From an uncultured Eubacteriales bacterium (lineage in GTDB: Bacteria; Bacillota; Clostridia; Christensenellales; Aristaeellaceae): a stretch of DNA of 64,000 nt. Below, one piece after another: positions 17,895 through 26,491 of the stretch. The notes beneath the pieces were generated by a model. It was given only the letters and a program-made list of their open reading frames with translations. It was not told the DNA's origin and made no database searches. The stretch is taken from NCBI GenBank assembly GCA_902793605.1, contig CADBEB010000010.1, positions 25,194-89,193 on the forward strand, written 5' to 3'. Position 1 is the stretch's first letter; every line of letters begins with the position of its first letter. Made by a program: the position numbers and the translations under genes.

Positions 17895-19172
17895 ATGACC
17901 ATGGCCCGAATCGAAACCATCTGCGTACAGGCCGGCTACAGCCCGAAGAACGGCGAACCCCGCCAGATCCCGATCATCCAGAGCACGACCTTCAAATACG
18001 ACACCAGCGAGGACATGGGCAAGCTCTTCGACCTGGAGGCCGAAGGCTATTTCTACTCCCGCCTGCAGAACCCGACCTGCGACACCGTCGCCGCCCGGAT
18101 CTGCGCCCTGGAGGGCGGCACCGCCGCGATGCTCACCTCCTCCGGCCAGGCGGCCAACTTCTACGCCGTCTTCAACATCGCCGGCGCCGGGGACCACGTA
18201 GTCGCCTGCTCCGCGATCTACGGCGGGACCTACAACCTCTTCGCCGTCACGATGAAAAGGATGGGCATCGACTTCACCTTCGTCTCCCCGGACTGCACGG
18301 ACGAGGAGCTTGACGCCGCCTTCCGGCCGAACACGAAGGCCCTCTTCGGCGAGACGATCGCCAACCCGGCCCTGTGCGTGCTGGATATCGAGCAGTTCGC
18401 GAAGGCCGCCCACCGCCACGGCGTGCCCCTGATCGTGGACAACACCTTCGCCACGCCGGTCAACTGCCGGCCCTTCGAGTGGGGCGCGGACATCGTGACC
18501 CACTCCACCACCAAGTACATGGACGGCCACGGCTCCGCCGTCGGCGGCTGCATCGTGGACAGCGGGAAGTTCGACTGGAACCGGTACGCGGACAAGTTCC
18601 CCGGCCTCACCACCCCGGATGAGAGCTACCACGGCATCACCTATACCGAGCGGTTCGGCCTCGCCGGCGCCTTCATCACCAAGGCGACCGCCCAGCTGAT
18701 GCGCGACTTCGGCTCCGTCCAGAGCCCGCAGAGCGCCTTCATCCTCGGCCTGGGCCTGGAGAGCCTGCACGTGCGCATGCAACGCCACTGCGCCAACGCG
18801 CAGAAGGTCGCCGAGTTCCTCGCCGGGCATGAGAAGATCGCCTGGGTCAGCTACTGCGGCCTGCCGGGCGACAAATACCACGAGCGGGCGAAGAAGTACC
18901 TGCCCAACGGTTCCTGCGGCGTCGTCTCCTTCGGCGTGAAGGGCGGGCGCAAGGCCGCCGAAGCCTTCATGAAGAATCTGAAGGTCGCCGCCATCGAGAC
19001 CCACGTGGCCGACGCGCGCACCTGCTGCCTGCATCCCGCCTCCGCCACCCACCGCCAGATGAACGACGAGGAGCTCCTCGCCGCCGGCGTCTCCCCGGAC
19101 CTGGTCCGCCTCAGCGTCGGCCTCGAATCCGCCGACGACCTGATCGAGGACATCGCCCAGGCATTGGGCTGA
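17895..19172 (+). CDS. metY: O-acetylhomoserine aminocarboxypropyltransferase (sulfhydrylase)
   Basis: 425 residues from the ATG at 17895 (AAAGGAAGC site; a second ATG at 17901 is possible). A Cys/Met-metabolism PLP enzyme converting O-acetylhomoserine plus sulfide to homocysteine. Landmarks: YSRLQNPTCDTVAARICALE, TSSGQAANFY, IYGGTYNLFA, ETIANP, VDNTFATPV and the PLP lysine in THSTTKYMDGHG (Lys207). The long C-terminal half, with LPGDKYHERAKKYLPNG, separates MetY from the shorter cystathionine synthases and lyases. Monocistronic as far as can be seen. Confidence 0.92.
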   Translation: MTMARIETICVQAGYSPKNGEPRQIPIIQSTTFKYDTSEDMGKLFDLEAEGYFYSRLQNPTCDTVAARICALEGGTAAMLTSSGQAANFYAVFNIAGAGDHVVACSAIYGGTYNLFAVTMKRMGIDFTFVSPDCTDEELDAAFRPNTKALFGETIANPALCVLDIEQFAKAAHRHGVPLIVDNTFATPVNCRPFEWGADIVTHSTTKYMDGHGSAVGGCIVDSGKFDWNRYADKFPGLTTPDESYHGITYTERFGLAGAFITKATAQLMRDFGSVQSPQSAFILGLGLESLHVRMQRHCANAQKVAEFLAGHEKIAWVSYCGLPGDKYHERAKKYLPNGSCGVVSFGVKGGRKAAEAFMKNLKVAAIETHVADARTCCLHPASATHRQMNDEELLAAGVSPDLVRLSVGLESADDLIEDIAQALG

Positions 19173-19239
19173 GACGGCAGCAACCGCTTCACCTTCCGCA
19201 GCGGTATCGGGATCTGACAAAAAAGATAAAGAAATTATA

Positions 19240-19290
19240 TTGACACTGTGTCAGCTTTGTGATAGAATGCACATTGTTGACACGGTGTCA
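19240..19290 (+). promoter_or_regulatory. TetR-regulated promoter with twin palindromic operators
   Basis: TTGACA (19240-19245), 17 bp, TAGAAT (19263-19268). Operator 1, TGACACTGTGTCA (19241-19253), covers the -35. Operator 2, TGACACGGTGTCA (19278-19290), lies just after the expected start site. The operators differ at one base and are centred 37 bp apart. They precede the TetR-family gene at 19316, so autorepression and control of the whole island are inferred. Confidence 0.85.
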
Positions 19291-19315
19291 GTTTTGTTTT
19301 ACGGAGGGATCGGCC

Positions 19316-19948
19316 ATGTCGAGAGGTTCACCGGCGCTGACGGCAGCGCGTAAGGAAGAGATTATTGAGGCCTGCGCGAGGCTTTATGAAACCATGAGCT
19401 TCAAGGAGATTACGATCAAGGAGATCGGCGCAGCCACCAGTTTTACCCGCACCTCGATCTATAATTACTTCGAGACGAAAGAAGAGATCTTCCTGGCGCT
19501 GCTGCAAAGGGAATATGAGCGGTGGGTGGACGCGATGAGCGCGGTAATGGCTGTGAAAGTCTCCATGCCCCGCGATGAGCTGGCCCGGACGCTGGCCCGC
19601 ACGCTCACGGACAGGCCGCGGCTGCTTCGGCTGCTGTCCATGAATCTTTACGATATGGAGGCCAATTCCCGCCCGGAGCGTCTGGCGGAGTTCAAGGTAG
19701 CCTACGGCGCGTCGCTTGATGCCGTCACCCGGATGGTCGAAAAGTACATCCCGGAGATGGGCGAAGCGGAACGGCAGCAGTTTCTGTATGCCTTCTTCCC
19801 GTTCATCTACGGTATTTATCCCTACACCAGCGTGACAGAGAAGCAGAAGGCGGCCATGGAGCAGGCGGGGATCCCCTATGTCTATCAGTCCGCCTATGAC
19901 CTGACCTGTACCTGTCTGAAAAAACTGCTGAACACCGGGGAGGCTTAA
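19316..19948 (+). CDS. TetR-family transcriptional regulator
   Basis: 210 residues from the ATG at 19316 behind GGAGGGATCGGCC. The N-terminal HTH is typical: ARKEEIIEACARLYETMSFK, then IKEIGAATSFTRTSIYNYFE. The ligand-binding half is AcrR-like and contains no recognisable cofactor motif. It is the first gene of the 19.3-26.1 kb redox island, 3 bp before the aldo/keto reductase start, and is preceded by two palindromes that are convincing TetR operators. The inducer is unknown; a redox-active or electrophilic compound is a guess from the downstream genes. Confidence 0.9.
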   Translation: MSRGSPALTAARKEEIIEACARLYETMSFKEITIKEIGAATSFTRTSIYNYFETKEEIFLALLQREYERWVDAMSAVMAVKVSMPRDELARTLARTLTDRPRLLRLLSMNLYDMEANSRPERLAEFKVAYGASLDAVTRMVEKYIPEMGEAERQQFLYAFFPFIYGIYPYTSVTEKQKAAMEQAGIPYVYQSAYDLTCTCLKKLLNTGEA

Positions 19949-19951
19949 TCC

Positions 19952-20989
19952 ATGAAATACACAAAACTTGGCAAATCCGATCTGACCGTTTCCCGCATCT
20001 GCATGGGCTGCATGGGCTTCGGCGACGCCGGGCAGGGACAGCATGCTTGGACGCTGGATGAGGAGCACTCCCGGGAAATCATCCGGCACGGGCTGGAATC
20101 GGGCATCAACTTCTACGACACGGCCATCGCCTACCAGAGCGGCACCAGCGAGCAGTATGTGGGCCGCGCCCTGCGGGATTTCGCGAAGCGGGACGAGGTC
20201 GTCGTGGCCACCAAATTTCTGCCCCGCACCCAGGACGAGATCGAAAGCGGCATCACAGGACAGCAGCACATCGAGCGCATGATCAACAGGAGCCTGCAGA
20301 ATCTCGGCATGGATTATGTGGATCTTTATATCTATCATATGTGGGACTGGCAGACGCCCATTGAGGATATTCTGGATGGCCTGAACCGGGTCGTTCGGGC
20401 AGGCAAGGCGAGATACATCGGCATCTCCAACTGCTTTGCCTGGCAGCTGGCCAGGGCCAACGCCATCGCCGGGCGCGAAGGCTGGACAGAATTCATTTCT
20501 GTTCAGGGGCATTACAACCTGATCTTCCGGGAGGAGGAACGGGAAATGGTGCCCTACTGTCAGGAGGAAGGCATCGCCCTGACGCCTTACAGCGCCCTGG
20601 CGGCGGGCAGGCTGTCCCGCAAGCCCGGTGAAACCTCCGAGCGGCTGGAGAAGGACGCCTACGCCAGGTTCAAGTACGACGCCACCGCGCAGCAGGACGG
20701 GGTTATCATCGAGCGGGTGGCGGAAATCGCGGAAAAGCGCGGCGTGACCATGACGGAGGTGTCCCTTGCCTGGCTGCTGACCAGGGTTGCTTCCCCGGTG
20801 GTCGGCGCAACGAAGCTCCGCCATGTGGACGGCGCCGCGAAAGCGACGGAGCTGGAACTGACGGAAGAAGAAATTGCCTGTCTGGAAGCGCCCTATGTGC
20901 CGCATCCGCTGGCGGGCGTGATGGCCCAGAACAAACCGGCGAACGCCAGGGAAAAACATGTCTGGTCTACAGGCAATCAGAGAATCTGA
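19952..20989 (+). CDS. Aldo/keto reductase
   Basis: 345 residues, a (beta/alpha)8 NADPH-dependent reductase of the YajO/Tas group. The tetrad is visible: Asp in NFYDTAIA, Tyr in IAYQSG, Lys in VVATKFLP, His in LYIYHMWD. Cofactor-loop residues ISNCFAWQL, VQGHYNL and SPVVGATK are also present. Cytoplasmic. Second gene of the TetR-controlled island, 3 bp after the regulator. It has the conventional length but an unusual HMWDWQTP segment after the catalytic His. Physiological substrate unknown; carbonyl or quinone detoxification is a reasonable guess. Confidence 0.88.
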   Translation: MKYTKLGKSDLTVSRICMGCMGFGDAGQGQHAWTLDEEHSREIIRHGLESGINFYDTAIAYQSGTSEQYVGRALRDFAKRDEVVVATKFLPRTQDEIESGITGQQHIERMINRSLQNLGMDYVDLYIYHMWDWQTPIEDILDGLNRVVRAGKARYIGISNCFAWQLARANAIAGREGWTEFISVQGHYNLIFREEEREMVPYCQEEGIALTPYSALAAGRLSRKPGETSERLEKDAYARFKYDATAQQDGVIIERVAEIAEKRGVTMTEVSLAWLLTRVASPVVGATKLRHVDGAAKATELELTEEEIACLEAPYVPHPLAGVMAQNKPANAREKHVWSTGNQRI

Positions 20990-21001
20990 AGGAGGATCAG
21001 C

Positions 21002-21994
21002 ATGAAGAGACTGCTCGCTGCCGCGTTGTTTCTCTGTCTGCTCTGCACCGCCGCCTTTGCGGATACGCTGGTCACCAACGGCGACGTCAGCCTGGACACC
21101 GGGTCCCTTCCGTACTGCACGGAGGACGAATCCGCGCCCGTGGTCTATTTCATCAGTGACATTTCTCCGGAAAGCCTCGTCGCAGCCTATCGGGCGCTGA
21201 GCATCGAACTGCCGGGCAAAACAGGCGTGAAGATGTCCACCGGCGAGAGCACCCTCACCAATTATCTGCGGCCCGCTCTCATCGCCGATCTGATCCATCT
21301 GGTGAACGGCACCATCGTGGAATGCAACACTGCCTACGGCGGCAGCCGCTCCTCCACCGCCATGCACCGGCAGCAGGCCAGGGACAATGGGCTGCTGGAC
21401 GTGGCGGATCTGGATATTCTGGATGAGGAAGGCAGCATGGAAATCCCCGTTGAAGGCGGCCTCCGCATTCCGGTGGACTATGTGGGCAGCCACTTTGCCA
21501 ACTACGATTCCTTCCTGGTGCTGACTCACTTCAAGGGGCATGCCATGGCGGGCTTTGGCGGGGCCATCAAGAATATCTCCATCGGCTTCGCCTCCTCCAT
21601 GGGCAAGGTGTGGATCCACTCCGGCGGCACCAAAACCAGCGGCGGCATCTGGGGCGAGCAGGACCCCTTCCTGGAGGCCATGGCGGACGCGGCCAAGGGC
21701 GTGGATACGTATATGGGCGGCAACATTGTCTACATCAGCGTGATGAACCGTCTGTCCGTGGACTGTGACTGCGACGGCAGTCCCGCGGAGCCGGACATGC
21801 ACGACATCGGCATTCTGGCCTCCACCGACCCGCTGGCCATCGACCAGGCCGCCATTGATCTGGTGTACGCGATGCCGGACAGCGGGAGCCTGATCCGCCG
21901 CATCGAGCGGCAGAACGGTCTGCACACGCTGGAGGCGGGCGAAGCCAACGGTCTGGGAAGCCGGACTTACCGTCTGGTCGTCCTCGTGAAATAA
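21002..21994 (+). CDS. Exported DUF362-domain protein
   Basis: 330 residues with a Sec signal (cleavage after AAFA). The mature part matches DUF362: TLTNYLRPALIADLIHLV, VLTHFKGHAMAGFGGAIKN, the DPLAIDQAAIDLVY segment and C-terminal LHTLEAGEANGLGSRTYRL. DUF362 proteins are usually cytoplasmic and often carry 4Fe-4S ferredoxin modules; this one is exported and shows no CxxCxxC cluster. Several cysteines and a DCDCDG stretch remain. Start follows AAGGAGGATCAGC. Its stop is 3 bp before the permease start. Confidence 0.75.
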   Translation: MKRLLAAALFLCLLCTAAFADTLVTNGDVSLDTGSLPYCTEDESAPVVYFISDISPESLVAAYRALSIELPGKTGVKMSTGESTLTNYLRPALIADLIHLVNGTIVECNTAYGGSRSSTAMHRQQARDNGLLDVADLDILDEEGSMEIPVEGGLRIPVDYVGSHFANYDSFLVLTHFKGHAMAGFGGAIKNISIGFASSMGKVWIHSGGTKTSGGIWGEQDPFLEAMADAAKGVDTYMGGNIVYISVMNRLSVDCDCDGSPAEPDMHDIGILASTDPLAIDQAAIDLVYAMPDSGSLIRRIERQNGLHTLEAGEANGLGSRTYRLVVLVK

Positions 21995-21997
21995 GCC

Positions 21998-22903
21998 ATG
22001 TGGGAATGGATTCAGAGAGAAGCCGTCTATCTGTGGTACTACCTGGACATCCAGATCCGGCAGATCGCGCCTTACTGGGCCCTGGGCATTGTGCTGGGCA
22101 GCGCGGTCTCCGTGTTCGGAAAGAAGTATATCCACGGTGCCTTCGCGAGGATCGGGCAGCGGAAAACGGGCTGGCTGGGCGTCATCCCGGCCAGTCTCCT
22201 GGGCATCGCGTCCCCGCTGTGCATGTACGGCACCATTCCCATCGCCGCCTCGTTCTCGGAGCAGGGCGTGAAGGACGATTACCTGGCCGCCTTCATGATG
22301 TCGAGCATCCTGTTGAATCCGCAGTTGATCTTCTACAGCGGAGCGCTGGGACAGACGGCGCTGATCATTCGGTGCGTTTCCTGCTTCCTGTGCGGCTGCG
22401 CGGCGGGCTGGCTGATCCGCCGGTTCTGCAGCGGAAAAGGCAAAAGTTTCTTTGACTTTACCGGCTTCCATGAGGGAAAGAGCCGGGATACCGACCCCAA
22501 TCTGCTGCTTCGGTTCCTCAAAAACATCTGTCGCAACATCAGGGCCACAGGCCCCATGTTCGCCCTGGGGATCCTGCTGACGGCGCTGTATCAGATTCAT
22601 GTGCCCGGCGATTTTGTCAGCGGTCTCTTCGGCAAAAACAACGGTTTCGGCGTGCTGATGGCCGCGACCATCGGAGTACCGGTCTATATGTGCGGCGGAG
22701 GCACCATTCCGCTGCTCATCGAATGGCTGGCGGACGGCATGAGCATGGGAAGTGCCGCGGCTTTCATGCTGACCGGCCCCGCCACCAAGATCACCAACCT
22801 GGGCGCAATGAAGATCGTGCTCGGCTGGAGACGGTTTATCCTCTATCTGGCGTTCGTAATGCTGTTTTCACTGTGTACGGGACTGATTGTTGATTTATTT
22901 TGA
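21998..22903 (+). CDS. ArsP/DUF318-family membrane permease
   Basis: 301 residues with about eight spans in two homologous halves. Each half carries the family signature: SPLCMYGTIPIAASF in the first, VYMCGGGTIPLL followed by FMLTGPATKITNLGAM in the second. ArsP members export trivalent organoarsenicals and require conserved cysteines; both signature cysteines are present. In this context (exported flavodoxins, DUF362) another thiol-reactive substrate is equally possible. No strong RBS, so translational coupling to the DUF362 gene is likely. Confidence 0.8.
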   Translation: MWEWIQREAVYLWYYLDIQIRQIAPYWALGIVLGSAVSVFGKKYIHGAFARIGQRKTGWLGVIPASLLGIASPLCMYGTIPIAASFSEQGVKDDYLAAFMMSSILLNPQLIFYSGALGQTALIIRCVSCFLCGCAAGWLIRRFCSGKGKSFFDFTGFHEGKSRDTDPNLLLRFLKNICRNIRATGPMFALGILLTALYQIHVPGDFVSGLFGKNNGFGVLMAATIGVPVYMCGGGTIPLLIEWLADGMSMGSAAAFMLTGPATKITNLGAMKIVLGWRRFILYLAFVMLFSLCTGLIVDLF

Positions 22904-22914
22904 AAAGGAGAGAA

Positions 22915-23514
22915 ATGAACATGCTGAAAAAAATCTTTACGATCCTCTTTGCTGTGATGCTGGCTGTTTCCTGTCTGTCGACGGCAGCTGCCGAAAAGAA
23001 TGCTGCTCCAGAGCAGAATGCCGGACCCGCCGGCCACATCCTGGTTGTATACTTCTCCGCCACCGGTACCACCAGGGGCGTCGCGGAGAAACTGGCAGAG
23101 GGGCTGAGCGCCGATCTGTATGAGATCGTTCCTGAAGAGCCCTATACCGACGCGGATCTGAACTACAACGACAGCAAGAGCCGCACATCCATCGAAACCG
23201 ACGATCCCGGCTGCCGCCCCGCCATCGCGGGCGAGCTGCCGGACCTGACGGGCTATGATACCGTCCTGATCGGCTATCCTATCTGGTGGGGCGATGTGCC
23301 GCGCATCGTATCGAACTTTGTGGAAAACGTGGATCTGACGGATAAGACTCTCGCGGTGTTCTTCACCTCCGGCAGTTCCGGTCTGGGCAGCAGCATGAAG
23401 CATCTTGAGGAGCAGGCCGCCGCAGGCACCTGGCTGGAGGGCAAGCGCTTCACGCCCCGCAGCACCGTGGAGGAGCTGCTTGCGTGGACGGCCTCTTTGG
23501 GGATTGAACCCTGA
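22915..23514 (+). CDS. Exported flavodoxin-like protein
   Basis: About 199 residues from the ATG at 22915 (AAAAGGAGAGAA site). A signal sequence (KKIFTILFAVMLAVSCLSTAAAE, either a signal-peptidase-I site at AAA-E or a lipobox around SC) precedes a complete flavodoxin fold: FMN phosphate loop YFSATGTTRGVAE, then IGYPIWWGDVPRIVSNFVE (flavin-stacking Trp) and FFTSGSSGLGSS. Flavodoxins are normally cytoplasmic, so an exported one is notable. It pairs with the flavodoxin domain of the next gene. Confidence 0.85.
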   Translation: MNMLKKIFTILFAVMLAVSCLSTAAAEKNAAPEQNAGPAGHILVVYFSATGTTRGVAEKLAEGLSADLYEIVPEEPYTDADLNYNDSKSRTSIETDDPGCRPAIAGELPDLTGYDTVLIGYPIWWGDVPRIVSNFVENVDLTDKTLAVFFTSGSSGLGSSMKHLEEQAAAGTWLEGKRFTPRSTVEELLAWTASLGIEP

Positions 23515-23528
23515 CAGAAGGAGGCATT

Positions 23529-25706
23529 ATGCGTTCAAAGCATTTCAAGCATATTGCAGATGTCCTGCTGGGTATCGGACTCCTGCTGCTGATGAGCTAT
23601 CAGGTGACAGGTGAAGCCGGGCACGAGTGGACGGGCATCGCCATGACGGTGCTGATGATCCTGCATCAGATCCTGAACCGGAAGTGGTACGCTGCACTCT
23701 TTAAGGGAAAGTACACGCCTCTCAGGATCGTGCAGACCCTGATCAACGCGGCCCTGGTGATCTGCTTTGTGCTGACGGCGCTGTGCGGCATCAACATGAG
23801 CGTGCATGCCGTGCCCTTCCTTTCAGAATTCCTGCGGGCATCCCTGGGCCGGAGGCTGCACCTGACCCTGTCCCACTGGTGCTTTGTGCTGATGGGGCTG
23901 CACCTGGGCCTGCACATTCCCGCCATGCTGAACGGCATAAAGAGCCGAAATGTACAGCGTATTGGCTTTGGCTGTTCCATTCCCGCTGCCGGAGCCGGAC
24001 TGTGGCTGTTCTTCAGGAACAACTACCCGAACTATCTGTTCTACCGGGTGCCCTTCGCTTTTATCGACTATGACAAAGCCGTCCCGATCGTGCTGCTGGA
24101 GGCTTTGCTGATCGCATTCTTCTGGGTATTCATCGGATCACGTCTTCCCGTGCTGCTGAACCGCAGGGCGGATCAGAACCGCAGGCTGGTTGCACTGATC
24201 GGCATTCTGCTTGCGGGGGTGATCGGCATGGGCCTGACCTTCGCTTTCCCGGCGGAAAACGGGGGCGGCTGGGCTGAAGAGGCGGCGCCCTGGGCCGCCG
24301 CGGGCAGCGAAGAAACCGCCGCGGAAGAAACGCCTGCCCCGGCTCCGGACACAGCGGCTCCCGCTGAGGAAAGTGAGAAAAAAACCGTGGAAGACGGTTT
24401 TGTGTGGATCGAGGGCGGCACATTCCTCATGGGCAGCCCGGAAACGGAGAACTGGCGTATCGATGACGAAACCCGGCATGAGGTGACAGTGTCCGGCTTC
24501 CGGATGAGCCCCTATGAGGTCACGCAGGCTGAATACCAGCGCCTGATGGGCGTCAATCCCAGCAGCTTCACGGGTGAAAACCTGCCCGTGGAAGGCGTGA
24601 GCTGGCTGGACGCGGTGCGCTTCTGTAACGCCAGGAGCGCGGAAGCCGGCCTGACGCCCGCCTATGTGATCGACGGTGAAGCTGTCACCTGGGATCGCAG
24701 CGCGGACGGCTATCGCCTCCCTACAGAAGCGGAATGGGAATATGCCTGCCGGGCAGGCACCACGACACCCTTCAATACAATTCATGCCACCAGCCCGGAG
24801 GAAGCCAACTATTACGGCCATTATCCCTATGAAATCGAAGAGAATTACTTCGATGATTCCGTGCTGGAAACCCGCCCCGGGCGCTACCGGCAGACGACGG
24901 TGGATGTGACCAGCTTCGCGCCGAACCCCTGGGGCCTGTATAACATGCACGGCAACGTGAACGAATGGTGCTGGGATCTGTACGGAGCGTACGATCTGGC
25001 AAACACCGCCGATCCCACCGGCGCGGAGACCGGTACACGCCGGGTCTATCGCGGCGGCGGCTGGAACGATTTCGGCAAGAACCTTCGCAGCGCCTACCGC
25101 GCGGCGGGCGAGTTGAACATGGCCAGCTATAACCTGGGAATCCGCCTGGTGCGCAGCGCCGGACAGACGCTCTCCGGCACCGTCTTCACCAGCAGCGGGG
25201 CGGAAAGAACGCAGGCCTCCGGAAAAATGTTGATCGCATACTTCTCCTGGAGCGGCAATACACAGGGCATCGCTCAGGAGATCCGGCGTCAGACCGGCGC
25301 GGATATTTTTGAGATCGTGCCGGTTCCGGCCTATTCGGACGACTACAATACCGTTCTGATGGAGGCGCAGCGGGATCAGCACAATCAGGCGCGTCCGGCC
25401 ATCGCCAATCCGCCTGAAAGTATAGACGGGTACGATGTGATCCTGCTGGGGTATCCCAACTGGTGGGCCTCTGTCCCCATGCCGATTGCGACCTTCCTGG
25501 AATCCTATGATTTCAGCGGAAAGACGATCCTGCCCTTCTGCTCCCATGGCGGCGGACGCTTCGGCCAGAGCCTGACAGCCATTGCCAAGCTGGCTCCGCA
25601 GGCTATTATTGCTCCCGGCCTGTCAGTCCATTACTCCGGCGGATCAAGCCTGCCGGGAGATGTGCGGAACTGGCTGGAATCGCAGGGCATTCAGACAAAT
25701 CCATAA
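23529..25706 (+). CDS. Membrane cytochrome-like (DUF4405) - FGE/SUMF - flavodoxin fusion
   Basis: 725 residues. Residues 1-240: seven predicted spans, the first four matching DUF4405, with histidines in TM2 (LMILHQIL, His46) and TM4 (HLTLSHWCFVLMGLHLGLHI), likely haem ligands. 241-289: acidic Ala/Pro/Glu linker. About 290-545: formylglycine-generating-enzyme-type domain (VWIEGGTFLMGSP, MSPYEVTQAEYQ, RLPTEAEWEYACRAG, NVNEWCWDLYG, VYRGGGWND), lacking the paired catalytic cysteines of true FGE. About 560-725: flavodoxin (YFSWSGNTQGIAQE, GYPNWWASVPMP). A positive N-terminus and odd span count put both soluble domains outside the membrane. Confidence 0.85.
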   Translation: MRSKHFKHIADVLLGIGLLLLMSYQVTGEAGHEWTGIAMTVLMILHQILNRKWYAALFKGKYTPLRIVQTLINAALVICFVLTALCGINMSVHAVPFLSEFLRASLGRRLHLTLSHWCFVLMGLHLGLHIPAMLNGIKSRNVQRIGFGCSIPAAGAGLWLFFRNNYPNYLFYRVPFAFIDYDKAVPIVLLEALLIAFFWVFIGSRLPVLLNRRADQNRRLVALIGILLAGVIGMGLTFAFPAENGGGWAEEAAPWAAAGSEETAAEETPAPAPDTAAPAEESEKKTVEDGFVWIEGGTFLMGSPETENWRIDDETRHEVTVSGFRMSPYEVTQAEYQRLMGVNPSSFTGENLPVEGVSWLDAVRFCNARSAEAGLTPAYVIDGEAVTWDRSADGYRLPTEAEWEYACRAGTTTPFNTIHATSPEEANYYGHYPYEIEENYFDDSVLETRPGRYRQTTVDVTSFAPNPWGLYNMHGNVNEWCWDLYGAYDLANTADPTGAETGTRRVYRGGGWNDFGKNLRSAYRAAGELNMASYNLGIRLVRSAGQTLSGTVFTSSGAERTQASGKMLIAYFSWSGNTQGIAQEIRRQTGADIFEIVPVPAYSDDYNTVLMEAQRDQHNQARPAIANPPESIDGYDVILLGYPNWWASVPMPIATFLESYDFSGKTILPFCSHGGGRFGQSLTAIAKLAPQAIIAPGLSVHYSGGSSLPGDVRNWLESQGIQTNP

Positions 25707-25727
25707 AACAGAAGGAGGGTTTTATTC

Positions 25728-26123
25728 ATGGCAAAGAAGCAAACTGCAGGAAGAGACAACCTGGGCAAACTGGCCCCCAAGTTTGCGGAGCTGAACGATG
25801 ACGTTCTTTTCGGGGAGGTATGGTCCCGGGAAAAGGAGCTTTCTGCCCGCGACCGCAGCATGATCACAATCGCAGCGCTGTTTTCCGCCGGCCTGTATCC
25901 GCAGCTGAAAGCCCATCTTTCCATTGGCAAAGATCACGGCATCACGAAGCAGGAAGCGGTGGAGATCGTGACCCATCTGGCTTTCTACTGCGGCTGGCCC
26001 AAGGCCTGGAGCACGTTTCCGCTGATCCGGGAAGTGTACGGCGATGAGGACACTGAGCCGGACGGCGCACCTTCCGGCCTTTCGGTATCTCCGGCGGGTG
26101 AAAGGAACCCCGACGGTCGGTAA
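25728..26123 (+). CDS. Carboxymuconolactone decarboxylase (CMD) family protein
   Basis: 131 residues, all-helical CMD fold: RDRSMITIAALFSAG, then LKAHLSIGKDHGITKQEAVEI and LAFYCGWPKAWS. It has the single-cysteine CGWP signature of gamma-CMD rather than the CxxC of AhpD peroxidase. Last gene of the redox island (AGAAGGAGGG site, 21 bp after the fusion gene) and followed by a strong terminator. Members of such clusters are often co-inherited with flavodoxin and aldo/keto reductase; the reaction here is unknown. The C-terminal 20 residues are Gly/Pro-rich and off-family. Confidence 0.85.
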   Translation: MAKKQTAGRDNLGKLAPKFAELNDDVLFGEVWSREKELSARDRSMITIAALFSAGLYPQLKAHLSIGKDHGITKQEAVEIVTHLAFYCGWPKAWSTFPLIREVYGDEDTEPDGAPSGLSVSPAGERNPDGR

Positions 26124-26154
26124 TGCGGAAAGCTGAAACAGTCCCGGCCTGAAT

Positions 26155-26203
26155 AAAAAAGGCATCCTGCCGACTCACTGTGGGTTTTCAGGATGCCTTT
26201 TTG
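26155..26203 (+). terminator. Terminator of the redox island
   Basis: AAAAAAGGCATCCTG and CAGGATGCCTTTTT arms around a 20-nt loop, functional in both directions. It begins about 30 bp after the CMD stop. Confidence 0.85.
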
Positions 26204-26311
26204 TATTCCTTTCGATGACCTTCTGCGTCAGTCTTTGGCTTCGACTCAAAAAAACACACACTTGATTCCGACGTCAGAAAGCCGCCCCGAAGGGTAGCAT
26301 CGTCTGAAGCT

Positions 26312-26470
26312 TCACGGTTTTTCCTTCTTGCCGTACAGTTCCGCGGCCTTCCGGATCTCCTCCCGGATCTCCTCCGCCAGGCTGTCCGGAGAGACCACCT
26401 TCACGATGTTCGCGTGCCCGACTGCCCATTGCTTCATGGCCATCGCGCTGACCTTCAGCCGCGTCCGCAC
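26312..26470 (-). pseudogene. C-terminal remnant of a WYL-domain transcriptional regulator
   Basis: About 52 residues on the minus strand: VRTRLKVSAMAMKQWAVG, then VKVVSPDSLAEEIREEI and RKAAELYG, which is the typical end of a WYL regulator. An in-frame TAA appears two codons upstream, at the junction with unrelated sequence, so the HTH and WYL core are gone. A HindIII-like AAGCTT marks the junction at 26473-26478. Interpreted as deletion or rearrangement debris. Confidence 0.65.
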
Positions 26471-26491
26471 AGAAGCTTATGAACCCCTCAC

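Noticed and set aside
19328..22600. A 1090-residue minus-strand open frame
   Set aside because: It is antisense to the TetR, aldo/keto reductase, DUF362 and permease genes, all with clear motifs, RBSs and an upstream promoter. Its translation shows only His/Gly/Val-rich low-complexity text expected from GC-rich shadow frames.
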